Origin: Zarea fungicola
Taxonomy: Eukaryota > Ascomycota > Sordariomycetes > Hypocreales > Cordycipitaceae
NCBI GenBank assembly: GCA_900169235.1
Contig: FWCC01000124.1
Location: 412,649-476,648, forward strand
Length of the DNA stretch: 64,000 nt
Direction of reading: 5' to 3'
Part shown: positions 1 to 11,312 of the stretch, piece after piece
Numbering within the stretch: the first letter of the stretch is position 1
Layout of the letters: the number at the start of each line of letters is the position of its first letter
The notes under the pieces: model-generated
Databases searched by the model: none
Told to the model about the DNA's origin: nothing
What the model saw: the letters and a program-made list of their open reading frames with translations, nothing else
Program-made: the position numbers and the translations under genes

Positions 1-1361
1 TGGGAAGTGGGAAGCGAAAGTTGCCTTTTGAAGTCCTTGTTTTTTCTTCGGTGTAGGCGAGACGTGGGAGGAGTTGAGCATCCCACACCAACTTCAAAGT
101 CAAAACTAGGTTTTAGTGCGGAACTCGCTGTAGTTAGGTAGATGGCCAGCTTCCAGTGAACTGGCTCATTAGACACGGGAAATAAAGTAATTTTAAGGTT
201 TCATATCCTTGAAACTGAAAGCGGTCAGTGAAGATGGTGTGTTGATGCTTCATTTTATCAGCACACTTATCAATGTAATAAACTGTGTTATGACACAACT
301 TCGCCAATTGCGTAGCGTATTTATAAATAGCCTAATATGCGCCTTAAAAAGATAAGGAAAGAAAACAAGAAAAAAAAAACCAAGACTATTGCATGAACCC
401 ACCACCAGCGCCGAGTCCACAGAGATTGAGCGCGGGGGACCTCCAATGTCTCATGTGCTGGCTGCCTCCGATGGCACCCTGGAAAGGAGAAGGTTCTAAT
501 AACTAGTTCAGATTACATGTCTTTGATCAAGCAACTGTTCAGTAAGATCGCTTTTGGCTTCAAATCTTGGGCCGCCGTAGTCATGGTATGGTTGTGGGCA
601 AAAGTGTCAAATACGGAGATGCAATTTCCGCTGTCTTTATGCGCAAATGTTGTGGACGGACCAACTGAATTGGCGAGGTTATACCTAATGGCGTTCATGG
701 TCGCCCTTCATTGAATCTACAGACTCTGAGACCTGTGTGAGGGTTTTTGATCTTAAATGGCGGAGGTGGGGTTGGTAACTGGCCTCGAGCTTCGCAACGG
801 CAGTCGCAGGAAAAGCGGAAGAAAGACTTTGAACTATACACACGTCTCTGAATCAGTCAGTGCGGAGAAGATTTGGAGTTTCTTGTGGATCGAACAAGTT
901 TGTGATTCCATTGAAATGGGGTTTCCTTGAACATGCAGGCCGCCGTTTTGCTTTTTAGATGGTGCTGGTCTGGTGCACGCCTTGACCTACCTTTAAACGG
1001 AAACAGAAAGGTCGACAGGGCTAGTTACTTGGCTAATTTTAAAAGACTTATTGTTCTATGCAAGAGACCCTGAGCTCTCTAATATCTATAGTCGTATGTC
1101 TCGGTACTCACATAACTCATAATGTATCATCATGTCGCATTTTTTCGCTTTGGGCTCGAGAACGAACAGAACATGTTGGATTTCTACTTAGTTTGATACT
1201 AGTACTAAGAATGATTTCCCAAGGCCGTAAAAGCTGTAACAATACTGGTAGTCATACATTAATGAATAAACAAATGCTCAAGAAAGAGCTACATTATGCC
1301 AAGTTCTGCAATGCAGTTTACAAATCTGGGAAGACACCCATCCCCCCTTCTTTTTCCTGTT
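1..1361. other. Intergenic, downstream of the copper ATPase
   Basis: No ORF here resembles a protein I know; the open frames are short (up to about 124 codons), overlap on both strands and lack a convincing start context. The part next to the ATPase stop at 1362 should contain that gene's 3' untranslated region. The rest looks like ordinary mixed-composition intergenic DNA with a few A-rich runs near 360-380. Confidence 0.6.
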
Positions 1362-4300
1362 TCAGACATCCACACGTTTCGCCCGGAATCCCAAAAACGG
1401 GATCCGACTTCGCAGACTCAAACTGCTCATAACGACCGACAGACTCGACAGGGCCATGGCCAGACTCGCCCACACGGGGTCGAGCTTGATGTGCGCACCG
1501 CTGCTCGTCTGCACCGCGTACAGGCAGCCCGCCGCGATGGGCAGCGCAATCATGTTGTACACGACGGCCCATCCAAAGTTCATCTTGATGCGCGCAAAGA
1601 CGACCTTGCTGAGATCCAGCAGCGTCAGCACCGCCGTGAGCTGCGAGGTGGCGAGCACAAAGTCGGCGCTGGAGATGGCCACGTCGCTGCCCGAGCCAAT
1701 GGCGATGCCAATGTCCGCCGTGGTGAGCGCAGGGGAGTCGTTGATGCCGTCGCCGACCATGGCCACCATGGCGCGACCACTGCTGGCTTCCTTGGGCGAT
1801 GACGACGACGGAGAGGAGGAGGCGGCTTGGCTGGCGCCGGCGGTGGCCTGGAGGTAGCGCACCTTGTCGGCCTTTTCAGAGGGGAGCACCTCGGCGAGGA
1901 CATTTTCAGAGGGGATTCCTACGCGCTGCGCAACAGCTTGAGCGGTGGTGACGTTGTCGCCGGAGAGCATCCAGACTTGGGTGCCGCGGGCGTGCAAGGC
2001 CTGGATGACGGGGACGGTTTCGGGGCGGATGGGGTCGGAAATGGCCAGGATGGCGCCGAGGTACCACGGCGCTTCCTCTTCTTCTCCTCCCTTGATGGCG
2101 ACGAGCGCAACAGATTTAGCCTCCGTCTTCCAACTGTCGAGGGTAGCAAGTGTGGCGCTGGAGACGGAGACGGCAAGGTCCTTCATGAGAGCCTCGTTGC
2201 CAACGGCGATGGCGAGGTCTCGAGACTTGAAAGCGGCCTTCATACCTTTGCCTGGAACTTCCTCAATGTCGTCCAGCTCGGCGGATGATTGGTTCACACC
2301 GCAAAAAGCGACAATGGCGCGAGCGATGGGGTGGCTGCTATTCTGCTCAATGGCCTTGAGGCCGGACAGAATCGTAGACTCGGAGACGTTTTCGATTGTG
2401 CCTTGCGGCAAGAGGGCCGAGTCCGTGATTTGCGGCTCGCCACCGATGGTGAGGGTGCCTGTCTTGTCAAAGACGACGCAGTCAATCTTGCTCGCCTTTT
2501 CAAACGCCTCGCCACCACCCTTGACCAAGATTCCGTGATTCGCCGCGATGCCGCCGCCGACAAAGATGGCCGTTGGAGCCGCAAGGCCTAGACCGCAAGG
2601 GCAGGCGACGACAAACACGGCAATGGCAAACTGGAACGCAAAGGCAATACGTCCGCCCGAGGTGTCCTTCTCCTCAGCGGCGATTTTGCCCGTCTGCACC
2701 AGCACCATCCAGACGACCCAGGTGAGAATGGCAATGACGGTCACGACAGGCACAAAGTACGAAGTCATGAGGTCGGCGATTTGCTCCACGGGTGCACGCT
2801 TAGTCTGGCCCTCGCGGACTACCTCGACGATCTGATCGAGCATGGATTTGCCAGAGGTACCCGTGGCGCGAATGGTCACGGCAGATCCCTTGTTGACTGT
2901 GCCAGCGTAGACCTCGTCACCTTGAACCTTCTTTATGGGTCGCGATTCACCAGTCAGACTCGACTCGTCAAAATTGCTCTCGCCCGTGAGAATGGTACCA
3001 TCTGCAGCTGGTGAGGCGCCGTGGGGGACTCTGATGATGTCGCCATGTTCGAGCTGGTCCAGGGGGATGGTGGTTGTCGTGACGTCGCCAGCCTTGTCAC
3101 TCTCGACCAAGAGAGCCGTGTCGGGGCGCAGCTTTGCCAGGGCCTCTACGGCATTTCCGGTCTTGGACTTGCTGTAGGCCTCAATCAGTCGACCAGCAAG
3201 CAAGAAGAGGGTCAGGAAGACGACGGAATCAAAGTAGAAGCGATCCTCGGGAACATCGGTATCGTGATTGGCAGCAGAGGCAATCATTTGCGCAACAGAT
3301 GAAAAATACGCAATGGTTGTACCCAGCGAAATGAGCAGATTCATGCTGCCGAATTTGTAGAAGCGCTGGGCTAGTGATACGCGGCTGCCGCTCTTCCACA
3401 TTGTCCAGACCTCCTTGACGGCGCGGGTGTGGAAGATGTCGGCGCCGAAGAAGTAAACGGGGGTGGCGAGGGCAAAGAGCATAATCTCAAGGCGACTCAA
3501 ACCAGATACCCAGGGCATCATTAAAAAGTGCTTGGTAGGATTGGAGTTGGGGATGAGGCTCATGTAGACAATGCCGAAAACCAATGTCGGAACGGCAAGT
3601 ACGAGAGCCAGCATCATGCGCCAGAATAGAGCACGCTGGTGCTTGGCGCGAATCGCTTTGGACTTTTCCTCCAGAGTTGGAGGGTGATATATCGATGGCT
3701 TGAGCGAGGGGTCTGTGGCTTCAATGGCCTTGAGTACATGGCGGATGGTGAAGACGGGAGACGCCGGGACGTATCGGATTTTAAGAAATGGCCTCTCAAT
3801 GGTAGGCTTGGTGAGGACCTCTACATGCTGAGTGCCGAAATTCTTCATCGTCGTGGAGATTCTTTCTGGGCATCGCAGGCAAAAGATGCCATCAATTTTG
3901 ATCTCGACCTCCCGGGCGTCTGTGTTTTGGCTGACTTGGCCGAGATCTTGAATACTGTCAATCGAGGCATCGTAACCCAAATCTTCAATGCCTTCGGCAA
4001 TCTCCTCGGCGCGGTCCAGCTCAGTAAACTGGATGACGGCGCTGTTTGAGACGAGGTTTACGGCGACCTTGGAGATCCATGGCCGTTTTTCCATTTCCGT
4101 GGTGATGGTGTTGACACAGACGGCACAGGTCATGCCACCCACAGAGAGAGTGGCACGCCAGGGGCCGTTGGATGGCAGATCGGAGGTGACGATGCTGTCA
4201 AGTGCCGCGGGCACACCCTGAGTCTGTGTTGACGATACTGATGCAGATCGTGACTTGGACTCGTGGGGCTCGCCGGCGCGGCAACTCTCGCAGTTTTGGA

Positions 4301-4697
4301 GATGTGCGGCCCGAGCAGCCTCGACAGAAGCAGGGCCAGCGGACTGCCACAGCCAGGAAAAGTAGCTAAATACACTGCCTTGCCGAGGAGGGACAAGGCT
4401 ACCATGCTCACGGTCGACGACGGTAACGCTGTCCCGAGCGTCTACACTGCTGGCCGAGGAGTCGACGGCACAGACCTCGAAACCGACGTCCTCGAGGGTC
4501 TTGGCCATATCTTGAACAATGGTACGGGAGGATAGTTGATGCTCAACGGTGACGACGGACGTAACGAGGTTCGGTGAAACCCATTTTATCTGGTCGCCAT
4601 AAGCCTCGGCCAGCAAGTTGCGGATGGCGGCGACACATGATGGGCAATGCAAGTTACCCAACAGGTAGGATGTAAGGGCGGTTTGAGACGACGCCAT
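1362..4697 (-). CDS. Copper-transporting P1B-type ATPase
   Basis: An intronless 1111-residue protein that pumps Cu(I) across a membrane at the cost of ATP. Three ferredoxin-like metal-binding domains precede the membrane part, with CPSC at 18-21, CAVC (in GGMTCAVC) at 191-194 and CLRC at 273-276. The actuator TGES is at 581-584, the ion-binding CPC in the membrane at 699-701 and the phosphorylated DKTGT at 744-748. These are followed by the SSHP nucleotide-site histidine, the GDGIND hinge, and late-helix YN and MxxSS elements typical of Cu(I) pumps. The ATG at 4697 opens straight into the first metal-binding domain, so the start is well supported. Filamentous fungi have a Golgi Ccc2 pump and CrpA-like plasma-membrane exporters; the divergent first and third metal sites lean towards an exporter, but location is inference. 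No copper-related neighbour adjoins it. Confidence 0.95.
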   Translation of the reverse strand: MASSQTALTSYLLGNLHCPSCVAAIRNLLAEAYGDQIKWVSPNLVTSVVTVEHQLSSRTIVQDMAKTLEDVGFEVCAVDSSASSVDARDSVTVVDREHGSLVPPRQGSVFSYFSWLWQSAGPASVEAARAAHLQNCESCRAGEPHESKSRSASVSSTQTQGVPAALDSIVTSDLPSNGPWRATLSVGGMTCAVCVNTITTEMEKRPWISKVAVNLVSNSAVIQFTELDRAEEIAEGIEDLGYDASIDSIQDLGQVSQNTDAREVEIKIDGIFCLRCPERISTTMKNFGTQHVEVLTKPTIERPFLKIRYVPASPVFTIRHVLKAIEATDPSLKPSIYHPPTLEEKSKAIRAKHQRALFWRMMLALVLAVPTLVFGIVYMSLIPNSNPTKHFLMMPWVSGLSRLEIMLFALATPVYFFGADIFHTRAVKEVWTMWKSGSRVSLAQRFYKFGSMNLLISLGTTIAYFSSVAQMIASAANHDTDVPEDRFYFDSVVFLTLFLLAGRLIEAYSKSKTGNAVEALAKLRPDTALLVESDKAGDVTTTTIPLDQLEHGDIIRVPHGASPAADGTILTGESNFDESSLTGESRPIKKVQGDEVYAGTVNKGSAVTIRATGTSGKSMLDQIVEVVREGQTKRAPVEQIADLMTSYFVPVVTVIAILTWVVWMVLVQTGKIAAEEKDTSGGRIAFAFQFAIAVFVVACPCGLGLAAPTAIFVGGGIAANHGILVKGGGEAFEKASKIDCVVFDKTGTLTIGGEPQITDSALLPQGTIENVSESTILSGLKAIEQNSSHPIARAIVAFCGVNQSSAELDDIEEVPGKGMKAAFKSRDLAIAVGNEALMKDLAVSVSSATLATLDSWKTEAKSVALVAIKGGEEEEAPWYLGAILAISDPIRPETVPVIQALHARGTQVWMLSGDNVTTAQAVAQRVGIPSENVLAEVLPSEKADKVRYLQATAGASQAASSSPSSSSPKEASSGRAMVAMVGDGINDSPALTTADIGIAIGSGSDVAISSADFVLATSQLTAVLTLLDLSKVVFARIKMNFGWAVVYNMIALPIAAGCLYAVQTSSGAHIKLDPVWASLAMALSSLSVVMSSLSLRSRIPFLGFRAKRVDV

Positions 4698-7302
4698 GTT
4701 GGACGAGTTTCAGAGTTTGCTAGTTGTGCAAAGCTGCTGGCTCGAGGCACGACCAGCCTGCGGCAGGATCGCACCGAGACGACGACTGGGGTAGAAGCTG
4801 GGGTATTGCGACTGAGGTGTGGAATGCAGGGCAAAAAGCAGTGAGACGGGTGAGTGGATCTCCAACGTTGATGAGGCCGAGTTCCGAGCTGAGTGGCGAT
4901 GAAGAGATATGAAATGAAACACTTTTGCGATGAAGGTTTAAAGATGATGAGGAGAGCGCAGCAAGGGGATATCTTTATACAAATGTCAACATTTTTTTTT
5001 CCACCTTTGACAAATCACTTTTTGGGGGTGCGTTGATATGGCGGCGTCGGCGACGCTTGACTAAGAAGCCGGCGCTAAAACACGCACAAATATCGCAACA
5101 CTGCAGCAGAAAGTGGGAGTAACCTGGGGAATCCTTCGGAATCCGAAGAAGAAGAAGAGGAAAAAAATTATACGATATCCAGACTGATATTTTTATTTTA
5201 TTCTTCTTTATTTTATTTCTTATGAATCGCTCATCTTTGTTACGGTTTATGGCACAAATAGCTGCTCTGTCGTTGATATTACTTGGTGGTCAGCGATCGG
5301 GTGGCGGGCGAAGTCCTCAGCAAGATCTCGGCCGGTCGCTGGTGCGAGAGTTGTGCGCTGCCTGCAGGATCCTGACTAGTACCAATAATAAAAAACACTA
5401 GTTACCTTGTTGGCTAGTATTTTCTTGTACCTGGCTGTCCCTGTCTCGCTGTCGGATATAATCTTGCTGCAGAGGATGGTGGAGATGAGCTACTACCAAT
5501 AATGCTACGTCAAATGCGTGCAAGCAGTTAGTGCAACGGTAGTGGCGTGATGGGCATGCGACATTTGTGCTGGAAACGGGTTGGTGCAGCCGTCCTCTGA
5601 CTCTTCTTTGACTCTACGGTTCCCGCATCTTCTAGCATCACGTCATGTACAGACAAGTCAGATATATTTCCAATCCTTTTCCGCACAAATATCTCCTACA
5701 CGATCACGTGCATCGACACTCGTTTGCTTTTGCTTGTGAGCCCGCGTGACCACGCCTACGGAGGTGGTGTGCGGCAATGTATACACCAAGTCCATAGGTG
5801 GTACCGGCGTACCTACTCTATTATGGACAGGAACTTGGCATACACTCACATGTACTCCGTACACTTGCCAAGCTTTTCCACCAGTCAGCTGCCAATCGCC
5901 AAACCTCATCCTCCATCCTCCATCCTCCAATACAGTATGACACCATCATCCACCAACCACACCAGTCCCTGTTGGATAAATCTCTGCACCTAGCTGCTGT
6001 GCAAACTAGATTATTGGGAAAGCTTCTTAACATTCTTACACCATGAGCCAATGAATACACAGCCATAGACTGTTTGACCACCTTTGACACAGTCAAACAC
6101 CATCTCAAGGACAAACGACACCACATCTACACACACTGGTTGTCAGCCGAGCAGTACAGCTGAACCGAGATATTTGCCGTATCTACGCACGCATTCATTT
6201 ACTCGATAAGCTCGCCCAAGCCTTTAGTGCATTCTCGCTTCATCTTAAACTTGGCGCCAAGGCTTTCTACCTCCTCGTCTTCTGGAATGACTTGGCGGCC
6301 CATAGCCGTCGCAAAGCGCTCTCACCACAATGCCCAGCTCCGTCTAACTACACCTGGAGCCAATATGCCTGACCTTGCTACAGAGAGACTGCCATTTTTC
6401 TGTGGAGCCTTCTGCCCAGATACCCGCCGAGTCAGGTTGGCTCGAGCTTGACTTGATATCACAATACCAAGACATCAATGCTGCATGCCTTGCAAGAGTG
6501 CAGAGCCAAGCTCTGGCACATGTCTATGTGCTCATCTACGTAATAACCAGAAGAAGCGAGAATCAGCACCTGGCTACCGAGTAGAATTCTTTGAATGCCA
6601 ACATCTCTGCAGCTCATTTACTGCCACCAGGCCCGCCATCGCCAATGGCCCAACAAGGCCAGCAGTTATCCTGGATGATCTTCATTTGAAACTCCTCCAT
6701 CGAAACACTTGCCAAGTACAAGTCCGTTCAACCCCGAGATGACTCCAACTGGTGCTCGTACAAAGGCAGCAGGCACCGGCCAAGTTACCACTCGGGAGTC
6801 TCTGCTTCTAAACCATGCCCCTTCACGGAACAAAGCGGCCATGGCCAACCACCTGCCCAGACCGCCCGAGTAGCCAGGTTGGCCTCTGCTTCACCCAACC
6901 CACGCTCGAATCTTGGCATCCCAAGGCTTGTTTCTAGTAAGGCTTCCACTGAGACCTCATCTATGTATATCCATGTAATCATAAAGCTTGAATAGGCTGT
7001 CAAGCTCGGTCAAACGTAGTCCATCAATACCGACCAGGTCTCGAGCAGAGTTCTGACAGGGGCTTAGGGAACCTCCACAGAGGTAACCGCGCAATTATCA
7101 AACGATCCATCTCGGAGACCCCAGGTCTTTGCCCAGCGTGGACAGCACGTTGTCCATCAACTCTTGGCCAGTTCTTGGGTACATAAACGCTATCCCCTCG
7201 TAAAATTTCTGTCGAACAACCTGGTTCCGTCTGTTTTGTCACGTCTTGTTCTTGTTCTTTCAAAATTTGAAATCCTGGCTGAGAAAGAATCCATACAGCG
7301 CA
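4698..7302. other. Divergent intergenic region between the ATPase and the symporter
   Basis: These 2.6 kb separate two divergently transcribed genes and should hold both promoters and 5' leaders. The small ORFs (5724-5993, 6227-6742, 6785-7003) overlap on both strands and match nothing I recognise. A heptamer CATCCTC is repeated three times in tandem at 5907-5928. The word GTACTCCGTAC, which recurs elsewhere in the window, occurs at 5852-5862. Confidence 0.55.
4973..4979 (-). promoter_or_regulatory. Candidate TATA box of the copper ATPase gene
   Basis: A TATAAAG heptamer on the minus strand lies about 280 bp upstream of the ATPase ATG at 4697. Position and orientation suit a core promoter with a long 5' leader. 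The short motif also occurs by chance, so the call rests on position only. Confidence 0.35.
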
Positions 7303-8940
7303 ATGTCGGCCGAAAAGACGGCAGGTCTGAATGGGGTTGAGCCAGTAACCTCCCAGAGCGATACTGCGGCTGATCCTACTCCCATTACTGCGGAAGAACG
7401 CAAGAAGCCATGGTGGCACATGTTTGCTGTCTGGGGCTCGGCTCCTCAGATCATCATGGCAGCACTGTTGGCTCTGGCCATTGGTCTACCCATCTCCATT
7501 ACTGTGGAAGACATCCCTAAGGAGGCACCAGTCTATCTCAACATTGTCGGAGACCTGTGGCTGCGTTCTCTTAAAGCCATTGGTAAGTAATGCAAGGTTA
7601 CGGTATCAGCTCGGATCTTCAACGACTAACAGTTCAAACTCGTAGTTCTCCCTCTCATCATCTCTGCAATGATCCTGGCCGTCTATAAGCTCCGCGTCCT
7701 CTCCCGCGGTGGCCGTGCCCTCGCCACCTGGACAATCGGCTACTACATACTCACCACCCTGCTCGCCATTGTCATCTCCTGCATCATGACGGCTCTCGTC
7801 TGGAGCCCCATGTTCACGGAGGCACCTTCCAGTGAGCTCATCTACAGCGAGGACAGCACGTATGCCAAGTCTGAAGAAGCCACCCCGCCACTCGAGGGCG
7901 TCATCCAACAGATGTTCCAGTCCTTTGTACCAGACAACATTGCCGCTGCCCTTGCCCAGAATCAGCTGCTCTCGGTGCTCGTCGTCTCTATCGTCGTCGG
8001 TTACCTCATCAAAGATGAGGACTCCTCCATTCTGCGCGCGGCCAGGGAAGTAGAGCGAATGGTCACCATTGTGGTCACTTTCATCATCAAGTGCTCTGCA
8101 TTTGGCGTCTTTTCGCTCATCTTGTCGAACATTCTCAAGCTGGACCCGGCAACCATGGGCAAGAACTTGGCGATTCTGATTGCAAGTACGCTGTCAAGCA
8201 TGGCGATTCATTTGTTCATAGCCATCCCCGTCATCTTTTACTCGCTGGTACGGATTAATCCGTACACATATTGGTTAAAGAACTCCAGATCATGGATTAC
8301 GGCGTGGGGTTCAGCGTCGTCAGCGGCGACGTTGTCAATAACCATGGATTGTGCGCGGGATCGCGGCATCTCCAAGACGGTGCGAGGCTTCACTGTGCCT
8401 CTTGGTTGCCTTGTCAATATGGATGGGTATGTTTAAAAAAACAGCCGTGCCTTGAACATAAACCCCCCTCCCCATCGCCCGCAAACATTTCAGATGTAAA
8501 ATACTGATGAAGATAAAAATCACCACAGTACTGCCATTTATTTCCCCATCGTCGTGGTCTTCCTCGCCCGCACACAAGGCATGACCCTCGGCCCCGTAGA
8601 CTATATCATCATCACGGCAGCCGCGACGCTCTCCTCCATTGGCGCCAGCCCCATCCCGTCGTCCTCACTGGCGCTGTCCATTATGATTGCCGGGCTCGTC
8701 GGTGTCCCCGTCACGGGCATGATGGGTGTGGTGTTTGCTATTGACTGGCTGCTCGATCGCTTCCGCACCGCGGTCAACGTCTCGGGCGATCTCTTCGCCG
8801 CCATGGTTGTGTACAAGAAGACGGGCATTGAGGACGAGGACGAGGACGAGGAGGGGGAGCGAGGGGACGAGGGTTATACTATTGAGGGACGTCGTGTTTC
8901 TGGGGATGCGCCGCGGTACAATAACCAATCGATTGTTTAA
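7303..8940 (+). CDS. Dicarboxylate/amino acid:cation symporter (SLC1/DAACS family)
   Basis: Three exons, 7303-7582, 7646-8426 and 8529-8940, encode 490 residues. Both introns have GTAAGT/GTATGT donors and the joins restore family motifs. A hydrophobic membrane protein of the glutamate/C4-dicarboxylate transporter fold is expected, driven by Na+ or H+. Seen in the sequence are LPLIISAMIL in an early helix, the Ser-rich hairpin SASSAATL, the NMDGTA unwound helix (N351-D353, created by the second splice), the second hairpin SIGASPIPSSS, and DRFRTAVNVSGD (430-441), whose Asp, Arg and Asn bind substrate and cation in the family. The tail after about 450 is strongly acidic. A TTG-initiated extension to 7246 is ignored because the ATG at 7303 is the first usable start. 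Substrate cannot be decided from sequence. Confidence 0.9.
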
Positions 8941-9305
8941 AGCCACAGCTGGTAGGCATGAGAATGCAGAGAGAAAAAGTCAAAGGGGGCGACAGAGATG
9001 CTTTAGCCATGTATATGATCAATTGTAACCAAAAAAAAAAGAATGTTTCTTGTATTATGCTGTCTGTATGGTAAAGTATGCAAAAGTATATACATATATA
9101 CTCTATAATGTGAAGCCGTCTTGTGTTACCGGCCAAGATGATGCAGGATGTGTGCTGTACGCATATATACATGCCTCTGGTACAAATGTTCCACATTCAT
9201 TTCAATCGCTTGCAAATACTGAAAAAAAAACTCATTAAATCGCAGAACAAGTCACACTTGAAGCAAGTGCTTTCAAACTTGGATGCACGCCTTGTTGCAT
9301 TGTTT
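8941..9305. other. Convergent 3' intergenic spacer
   Basis: This 365-bp A+T-rich spacer lies between the stops of two convergent genes, with runs such as tatatacatatata near 9090. It presumably contains both 3' ends. No gene is seen. Confidence 0.6.
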
Positions 9306-11312
9306 TCATATCCAATCAATCATGGGCAACAGCGCCGCGCAAACAAGCACAAGCAACTTAAACGCCGGCGGCGCTTGCACGTCTGTCGCAGCGTTCTTCT
9401 TTGGCGTCTGTGTTGCAGTGAATGCGCCCGTCAGGGTCGCGCTCGTCGTCTTGGTTGATGCCGTCTTGCTCGGCGTGGTGGATGTGGTCGCCGTCATGAG
9501 CGGCCAGTCCGCCGAGGAGCTGTACAGCACGCCATTGATGACGACGCCGTTGCCGCTGGCCGCGAGCGCCTGGGCGTCGGCGTCGCACGAGTCGGGAAAA
9601 GCGCGCACGTAGCAGACGGCGTTGGGCATGGCGGGCAGCTTGGCCTTGGTGGTCGAGTTGGCAGGGCCTGTCGTGCCGTAGCTGCCCGCGTCGATAGTCT
9701 GGCCCGTGGAGACGGAGGTGCCGGTCATGACGCGGGAAAAGATTTGAAAGGCCGTCTCGGGCTGGTAGGACGCCACAGAGTGTCCAGATTGGTAGACGCG
9801 GCTAAAGGACAGATTGCCGAATTGGCGGACCTCACCACCAATGTAGGAACTGTTGACAATGATGGGCGAGTAGCCTGCGGCAGGGAACTGCGTCAGGTAT
9901 TTCCCACCAGCGGCTTTGGCGAGCTCTAGAGAGATAGCCTCGCCACCGAACCAGTGACAGATGTAGTCGCGGTCGCCATAGATGAAGCCGATGCGAATGC
10001 CCTTGTTGAGAAGTGCTGCTAAACGGGGGATCGTTTGGCCTCTGGATAAATCTCCCGTAGCCCAAAACACGGAAAAGACAGTGTTGCTGGTCATGGTATA
10101 GTTGATTGGGGACCCAATCGTCGAAAGCACAGAATCTTGGTTCAGGTAATCCATGAATGTGGATGGTGGAAAGGGATCCGTGAATGGAGACGCAAGGTCA
10201 TAGGCACTTCTTCCAGCGGCATAGTACGGCTGATCCACATCGTTGCAAGCGGAAGCAGCTCTCTGGCATGCCTGGTTGACCCCAATTACTGCGCCAGTGT
10301 CCTTTGGATCCAAGGAAGCGGAGAGGCTGGCGCAGAGTCTGAGTTTATCTCCGCAGCCGCCTGTGGAGTTGAACTTGTCCGTGTAGAACTTGGCCTGCTC
10401 GTCGCTGTAGGCCTTGAAGCCATATGTATTGGCACTGGCAAACTTGGGAGAAAGCGCCAGCTGGATCTCCTGGTCAACGCAGCCATTGATGATGCCGAGC
10501 GAGGTGAGCTGAATGTTGCGCGTCGAGTTTGAGGTGGCCGGTGCCTGCCGAACCAAGTTCTGCTGCTCCCAGATGTCGGCGAAAACGGGCCCATAGCGGC
10601 CGCCATAGCTCTCTGCAAACAAATTGATCGAGACTGGCTGGGGTGCCGGGGGCAGATACTGGGGGAATGCGCCAAGAAAGCCCTGGAGCATGTGCCAGAC
10701 AGCAAGGGCGGCCGTCTGTGTGGTATTGGCCGTGGTGTTCTGATTCATGGAGCTATAGGTGCCATTGGCGATGGCCCATGGGCTCTTTGTGCTCTGGTCA
10801 CTGATGGGCGGCAGGATGACGGTAGAGTTGGGAAAGAACATGGTGCCGTTGGTGGGGGTATCAAATGAGAAGCCGACTTGGTTGGGCTGATCAATAAAGA
10901 TCATGTTGGAGCCCCGGTCCCAACCCCAATCCCTGGCGACAGTGTCATACTGGTTGAGGCCCTTTTCGACAACGGCACAGGGACCATTGCCGGTGAAGAA
11001 GCCATACATGGAGCTGGATCCGGGGCCTCCATTGAGCCAGATGGTGAGCTTGTCCGTCTGCTCGCGTGCCTCGATAAACCAAAAGAACAAGTTGGTCGGG
11101 TAGTCGCCAGGTACACTGACCCAGCCAGTGTATTGTTTCTGTGAGGGAAAAGCGGTTTTGCAAACACCGCGGGGCTCCTTGTAGGCGACGGTGACATTCT
11201 GGTTGCCTGGTGACTTGACAACGGTAAAGTTTTGGCTGTGATACTCTTGGTTGACGAATTGGGCGGCTGTGGTGGTTGCGAGAAGCAAAAGCCCGGAGAG
11301 TAGAGGCACCAT
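9306..11312 (-). CDS. Secreted serine carboxypeptidase, S10 family
   Basis: A single exon encodes 668 residues. A signal peptide (about 1-17, Leu-rich, ending in TAAQ) directs secretion. The alpha/beta-hydrolase core carries the oxyanion segment WLNGGPGSSS (92-101), the nucleophile Ser235 in ESYGG, Asp449 in GDRDYICHW and His511 in SGHSV, a complete S10 triad with the Cys-containing D-x-x-C element known from carboxypeptidase Y. It should remove C-terminal residues from peptides at acidic pH. Many N-x-S/T sites indicate glycosylation. After the catalytic domain come a Cys-containing segment, a Ser/Thr-rich linker (about 604-635) and a hydrophobic C-terminus (about 651-663). That is the pattern of a GPI-anchored surface enzyme, although the last residues (IDWI) are less hydrophobic than usual. 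The GPI call is inference. Confidence 0.95.
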   Translation of the reverse strand: MVPLLSGLLLLATTTAAQFVNQEYHSQNFTVVKSPGNQNVTVAYKEPRGVCKTAFPSQKQYTGWVSVPGDYPTNLFFWFIEAREQTDKLTIWLNGGPGSSSMYGFFTGNGPCAVVEKGLNQYDTVARDWGWDRGSNMIFIDQPNQVGFSFDTPTNGTMFFPNSTVILPPISDQSTKSPWAIANGTYSSMNQNTTANTTQTAALAVWHMLQGFLGAFPQYLPPAPQPVSINLFAESYGGRYGPVFADIWEQQNLVRQAPATSNSTRNIQLTSLGIINGCVDQEIQLALSPKFASANTYGFKAYSDEQAKFYTDKFNSTGGCGDKLRLCASLSASLDPKDTGAVIGVNQACQRAASACNDVDQPYYAAGRSAYDLASPFTDPFPPSTFMDYLNQDSVLSTIGSPINYTMTSNTVFSVFWATGDLSRGQTIPRLAALLNKGIRIGFIYGDRDYICHWFGGEAISLELAKAAGGKYLTQFPAAGYSPIIVNSSYIGGEVRQFGNLSFSRVYQSGHSVASYQPETAFQIFSRVMTGTSVSTGQTIDAGSYGTTGPANSTTKAKLPAMPNAVCYVRAFPDSCDADAQALAASGNGVVINGVLYSSSADWPLMTATTSTTPSKTASTKTTSATLTGAFTATQTPKKNAATDVQAPPAFKLLVLVCAALLPMIDWI

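Noticed and set aside
1296..1802. Plus-strand ORFs over the 3' end of the copper ATPase
   Set aside because: They are shadows of the ATPase coding sequence on the other strand.
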